NCBI GenBank assembly: GCA_024653575.1
Contig: JANLIJ010000161.1
Coordinates: 1-38,398, forward strand
DNA length: 38,398 nucleotides
Source: Candidatus Kaiserbacteria bacterium
GTDB taxonomy: Bacteria; Patescibacteriota; Minisyncoccia; Phycocordibacterales; UBA918
Direction of reading: 5' to 3'
Made by a program: the position numbers and the translations under genes. A model generated the notes under the pieces. It had not been told where the DNA came from. It searched no databases and worked only from the letters and a program-made list of their open reading frames with translations. Each line of letters starts with the position of its first letter. Position 1 is the first letter of the stretch. Of this stretch, positions 34,044 to 38,398 are shown piece by piece.

Positions 34044-34064
34044 GTACGCGATAATTAAGAGGAA

Positions 34065-37000
34065 ATGCAAGGAGGTATTATAAAAAAACTCCAGGGTTTT
34101 AGAGTTGCTCTTTCCCTGTATCTTCTCATGGCGATTGTCATCGGCAGTTTTGGTGATGGTTTCATTTTGGGACATATTCAAAAGGTAGAGGCCGCACAGG
34201 TCTCGGTGGATACAGCCGTCAACATATCGTCAACATCGCATCTTCAAAGCGGGTCGCAAACAGTTTTTACCGACGACCAAACTGGGTATAAATTTTATCG
34301 AGACGGCACTGGCATATGTGTATACAGTAAGACGACTGACGGTGGAGTAAATTGGAATACTGCAGTGACTGTCGATGCTCAGACAGATTGCGTCAACATC
34401 ACCGTATGGTACGACAAGTGGACACCAGGGGACACAGGAAGCATTATCCATATCGTCACAAAGGACACATCACTTGATGATCTCTTTTACAATAATCTTG
34501 ACACCGCATCGAGTGATACTCTTCTTAAGGGTGCAAGTCCTATTGATGCGGTAACAAACAGCAGTAATAGCATCGCGACATTTGTTCTTGGTTCAAACCT
34601 TCCAACAATAACTAAGGGGACTGATGGCACCGTCTATCTTGCTATGAGTGATGCAAGTGATTCATACGTCGTTGAGTGTTCATCAAACTGTGGTGTTGCA
34701 ACGAGCTGGACAGAGACAGGGACTAACCCGATGGATCTTGCAAATGATTACAATCTGCTCGTTCCACTCGCAAGTGGTGACATCATGCTCATTAATCGCG
34801 ACATCTCACTTGAAGACATTCGCACAAAAATTTGGAATAATACAACATGGTCTGCGTCATGGACGGCAGTTGATGCAAATGCAACTGATAATTTGACGTA
34901 TGATGGTGGGCTTGCGGCGACGGTGAGCTCCACAACACCTGGTGTCGTTTACCTTGCCTATACCGCTAATAATGCAACACTTGGTACTGACGATGCAGTG
35001 AGAACTGCCTACTACAGTGGAAGCGCATGGGCAACTAAAACAGCGGTCATAGTTAATGGAGGAACTACAAGGGCCATTACTGGTGTCACCATCGCACTCG
35101 ATACTGTAACAGAGGATGTATATGTGGGTTACTCAGCACGCACGACAGCGGGCACCGCAGGGACTGGAAATGTGTACTGGAAAAAATCGACTGACGGAAT
35201 GACAACGTGGGACGTTGAGCAAGGACCCGTAAATACTGCCGGGGCAGATGATATATATGGAGTTGATTTTAATAATGCAAACTCAGAGCGAATATATGGC
35301 ACATGGTACGAAGCTACGGAAGATTATGTCTATGGAGACACAATAGCAGATCTATTCACTGGTATTGGCGTCTCCTCGACGGGAAGTCAGACAGTGACCG
35401 CGTATGCAAGCTCAACAAATGTGTATCTTGGTGGCGTGTTTTCCTTTCTCGATTCGGTTGATACGCGTGATGTCACGAGCATCACTCTGACTGAGAGCGG
35501 AACTGTTGATGCAAGTGCCGAGCTTACGAACATCAAGCTCTATTACGAAATGGATTCTACAGTTCCATACGACTGCGCTAGTATTTCATTTGATGGTACA
35601 GAGAGTCGATTTGGGGCAACTGACACGAATGGGTTTTCAGGAGCAGACGGGGTCTCAGCCTTTACCGGTTCAAGTGTCGCTGTGAGTACAACATCTGCGA
35701 TGTGTGTGTACGTAACAACTGACATTGTGGACTCAGTGGCGAGCGGTGAGACCATAGAAATCTCAATCGCGAACCCATCGAGTGATGTGGGAGTTACGTC
35801 AGGCGAGGTGGTGCCTGCGACTTCTGTTACTATTTCAGGCACAACAAATGTGCTGAATGACATGCCGACACAGATGCACTACCACTGGCGTAATGACAAT
35901 GGAAGTGAGACGACCGCAACGTCGAAGACTGGAGGCGTGGAAGATACTTCGTATACAGCGTTTCAGCCAGGAACAAACGCACGTCTTCGCATTGAAGTTT
36001 CAAATGAAGGTGGGAGCTCAACACCAAACATGCAATATCGGCTTGAGTACGCCGAGCTTACTGACACATGCCAAAACGCTACTGGATGGACGGACGTGGG
36101 CTCGACAGGCGGTATATTTGATATGCTCAATACTGTAAATCTTGCAGATGGAGCAAATACGACAAACATTGCTGTTGCAACGGGAGGTGTTACAAACGAA
36201 AATACTACTTTTCTTACACCAAACGGTGGTGTGAGAGATACGTCATCACAAACAGGAAACATTCTACTTTCAACGACACAGTATGTTGAATTCGAATATT
36301 CTATTCGGGCAACATCGACTGCGCCGGAGGGAAGTACGTACTGCTTCCGCGTGACCGATGCAGGTAATCCCATCTACGCATACAGCCAGTACCCACGCAC
36401 GAATATTGCTGCAGATGTGGCAGTGACCGCAACAGGGACACAAATGGCATCAGCAAATATCCCCGCCACAAACTTTTATGTGGGAGGTTCATATGTCATC
36501 ACGGAGAATAGTAGTTCACGAAATGTCACAGACATAACGATAACCGCAAGTGGCACAGCCGATGCGCAAGCAGACCTCGACAATATCAAGCTGTACTACG
36601 ACCTTGATACAAGCTCACCCTACAATTGCGCAAGTGAGTCTTATGGTGGTGGAGAATTACAATTTGGCTCAACCGATACGGATGGATTCTCATTAGCAAA
36701 TGGCACGTCTACGTTCAGTGGGAGTGTCACTATAAGTACCACTGCGACCATGTGTGTGTATATAGTGCTCGATACAACTGCGACTGCGCAAAATGGTAAA
36801 ACTGTTGATATTCTCCTTACTGACCCTTCAGTAAATGTTATCGTTTCGGGTGGAGGCTCGGTGGGGCCATCGATTGATCGTAATATCACTGGTGCTACAT
36901 CACTCGTCGGAGCAGTTCTTACACAAATGCATTATCATTGGCGCAATGACAACGGAAGCGAGGTAGTGGCAACTTCAATGACCGGAGGTGTTGAGGATAT

Positions 37001-38398
37001 GCCCATCACTAACATTGCACAGACAACGCCAGTGCGTCTTCGTGTGCAGGTATCCAATGAAGGTGCCATTACATCAGCTTCACGTGCATTAACGCTTGAG
37101 TACGGTACAAAGATTACCAATTGTAGTGCGATTGGCTCGTGGACGAATGTCGCTGATACTGGTGGAGCGTTTGATTTATATAACTCCGTGAACCTTACCG
37201 ACGGGAATAATACAACCGATATCGCTGTTGGAGCAGGCGGTGTTACGAATGAAAATACGACCTTTCTTACACCAAACAGTGCGGTGAAGGATACCTCAGG
37301 CAGTGTCGCTTCAACGACGATTACATCGTCTCAATTTATTGAGACGGAGTATTCACTTCAGCAAACAATTGACGCAGGGTATGATACATCATATTGCTTC
37401 CGTGTTTCCACAACCGAGGTCCCACTTAATGAGTACGTGAGTTATGCGGAACTCACCACATCACCAGAACGTGACTTTGAGATACAGCGTGGTACGGTGA
37501 CTGTTACCGGAACGTCGGCGACCATTACTGCGGGCGTTGATTACGTTGCGCCATCATCGGCGTCAAATGCATTTATTCGTATTACCAATTCTCATTACAC
37601 CGGCGCTGGAAGTACGCTTACAGGAACTCAAAATACAGATGACGTGACAGCGTATATCCTAAATCCTGGAAACATTCTATCATCAATAACTTTTCAGCGA
37701 CCAGCCACTGCAATAAACAATACACGTGTATCTTGGGAAATAGTTGAGTTCATTGGTTCACCAGGGGCTGATAATGAAATGATTGTCAGGAGCCAATCAG
37801 TGGTGACCTATGGATCAACGAGTCTCACCGCAACAGGCACTGCGGTCTCTGGAGTTGCTGATGATGCAGACGTGGTAGTTTTTATTACAGGTCAAATGAG
37901 TCCTGATACTGCTCGTTCAAATTATAACGCGCTTCAATCTACCACAGCGTGGAATGATGCAACTGATGAGCCAATCTTTACTCGCGGTGACACAGGAAGC
38001 GATGCTGTCCTCGTCAGTTATGCAGTTGTTGAATTTACTGGCCCGAATTGGATAGTACAACGAAGTGAACATACATACACCAATGCCGGAACGACTGAAA
38101 CAGAAGCAATTACAGCAATTGGAAGTCTTTCTCGTGCTTTCATTCATGCGCAACGGCGTGTCGGAAGTGCGCTCATTGGTACGGATGAATTTGGGCATGA
38201 GGTATGGCTTTCAAGTATCGGGTACGTTTCTTACTTCATTGAGGCAGGCGCAACGACACCCTCTGGGCAGACGAGTGTCGCATGGATTATTGAGAACACT
38301 CAGACAACCTCAGGTGCTATGGACGTTACCTACTCAAACGGAAGCTCGAACAGAGGTACAGAACCGCTCACGGTGAGTGTTGCTATTGGAAAGGTGCT
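34065..38398 (+). CDS. Second giant surface protein, 3'-truncated by the window (BNR-like propeller, 351-aa repeats, HWRNDNGSE modules)
   Basis: Frame open from ATG 34065 to window end (MQGGIIKKLQGFRVALSLYLLMAIVIGSFGDGFILGHIQKVEAAQVSVDTAVNISSTSHLQSGSQTV...); omitted from the track because it has no stop in the window. Confidence 0.9.
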   Translation, partial: MQGGIIKKLQGFRVALSLYLLMAIVIGSFGDGFILGHIQKVEAAQVSVDTAVNISSTSHLQSGSQTVFTDDQTGYKFYRDGTGICVYSKTTDGGVNWNTAVTVDAQTDCVNITVWYDKWTPGDTGSIIHIVTKDTSLDDLFYNNLDTASSDTLLKGASPIDAVTNSSNSIATFVLGSNLPTITKGTDGTVYLAMSDASDSYVVECSSNCGVATSWTETGTNPMDLANDYNLLVPLASGDIMLINRDISLEDIRTKIWNNTTWSASWTAVDANATDNLTYDGGLAATVSSTTPGVVYLAYTANNATLGTDDAVRTAYYSGSAWATKTAVIVNGGTTRAITGVTIALDTVTEDVYVGYSARTTAGTAGTGNVYWKKSTDGMTTWDVEQGPVNTAGADDIYGVDFNNANSERIYGTWYEATEDYVYGDTIADLFTGIGVSSTGSQTVTAYASSTNVYLGGVFSFLDSVDTRDVTSITLTESGTVDASAELTNIKLYYEMDSTVPYDCASISFDGTESRFGATDTNGFSGADGVSAFTGSSVAVSTTSAMCVYVTTDIVDSVASGETIEISIANPSSDVGVTSGEVVPATSVTISGTTNVLNDMPTQMHYHWRNDNGSETTATSKTGGVEDTSYTAFQPGTNARLRIEVSNEGGSSTPNMQYRLEYAELTDTCQNATGWTDVGSTGGIFDMLNTVNLADGANTTNIAVATGGVTNENTTFLTPNGGVRDTSSQTGNILLSTTQYVEFEYSIRATSTAPEGSTYCFRVTDAGNPIYAYSQYPRTNIAADVAVTATGTQMASANIPATNFYVGGSYVITENSSSRNVTDITITASGTADAQADLDNIKLYYDLDTSSPYNCASESYGGGELQFGSTDTDGFSLANGTSTFSGSVTISTTATMCVYIVLDTTATAQNGKTVDILLTDPSVNVIVSGGGSVGPSIDRNITGATSLVGAVLTQMHYHWRNDNGSEVVATSMTGGVEDMPITNIAQTTPVRLRVQVSNEGAITSASRALTLEYGTKITNCSAIGSWTNVADTGGAFDLYNSVNLTDGNNTTDIAVGAGGVTNENTTFLTPNSAVKDTSGSVASTTITSSQFIETEYSLQQTIDAGYDTSYCFRVSTTEVPLNEYVSYAELTTSPERDFEIQRGTVTVTGTSATITAGVDYVAPSSASNAFIRITNSHYTGAGSTLTGTQNTDDVTAYILNPGNILSSITFQRPATAINNTRVSWEIVEFIGSPGADNEMIVRSQSVVTYGSTSLTATGTAVSGVADDADVVVFITGQMSPDTARSNYNALQSTTAWNDATDEPIFTRGDTGSDAVLVSYAVVEFTGPNWIVQRSEHTYTNAGTTETEAITAIGSLSRAFIHAQRRVGSALIGTDEFGHEVWLSSIGYVSYFIEAGATTPSGQTSVAWIIENTQTTSGAMDVTYSNGSSNRGTEPLTVSVAIGKV
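35360..37460 (+). repeat. Two protein-level repeats of about 351 aa in the second giant protein
   Basis: MHYHWRNDNGSE at 35874 and 36927 (1053-nt period); GGVTNENTTFLTPN and NIKLYY(E/D)(M/L)D also recur. Confidence 0.88.

Noticed and set aside
1-38398. UGA recoding (as in Gracilibacteria/Absconditabacteria)
   Set aside because: TGA is rarely used as a stop (one of about 15 genes, at 17797-17799), but the large ORFs contain no in-frame TGA over more than 11,000 codons and Trp is TGG throughout, so the standard bacterial code fits.
1-38398. tRNA, rRNA, tmRNA or RNase P genes
   Set aside because: None recognised in the non-coding gaps; the leader at 25.95-26.19 kb does not match a family I can name.

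Overview
This 38.4-kb window is one dense, entirely plus-strand locus of secreted and envelope-anchored proteins. It resembles a Patescibacteria/CPR (Parcubacteria-like) surface-protein locus, but that assignment is inferred from protein style; no marker gene is present. Two giant modular surface proteins run off the window edges: one open from position 3 and ending at 14159 (at least 4.7k aa), the other from 34065 past 38398 and absent from the supplied ORF track. Between them are an FN3 protein, a MacB-like ABC ATPase and permease separated by two envelope genes, a glycine-rich protein, a beta-domain surface protein, a WxLIP-like membrane protein, a Cys-rich dockerin protein, a probable abundant surface protein behind a long structured leader, a four-gene coupled operon with three cohesin-like proteins (one also with a dockerin), and an acidic plus beta-propeller protein. 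The most unusual features are: (1) a non-cellulosomal cohesin/dockerin surface system; (2) a C-terminal beta domain shared by at least two, perhaps three, exported proteins, a possible sorting/anchoring domain; (3) a ~240-nt structured leader with a strong-SD 25-codon uORF at 25.95-26.19 kb; (4) a ~450-bp non-coding cluster of long hairpins and a duplicated 68-nt element at 27.35-27.80 kb; (5) hairpins with a GCGAAGY apex; (6) a clean in-frame ~320-aa domain insertion in one of three giant repeat modules. No tRNA, rRNA, CRISPR array or transposase was recognised. All family calls come from reading motifs by eye, with no database search.
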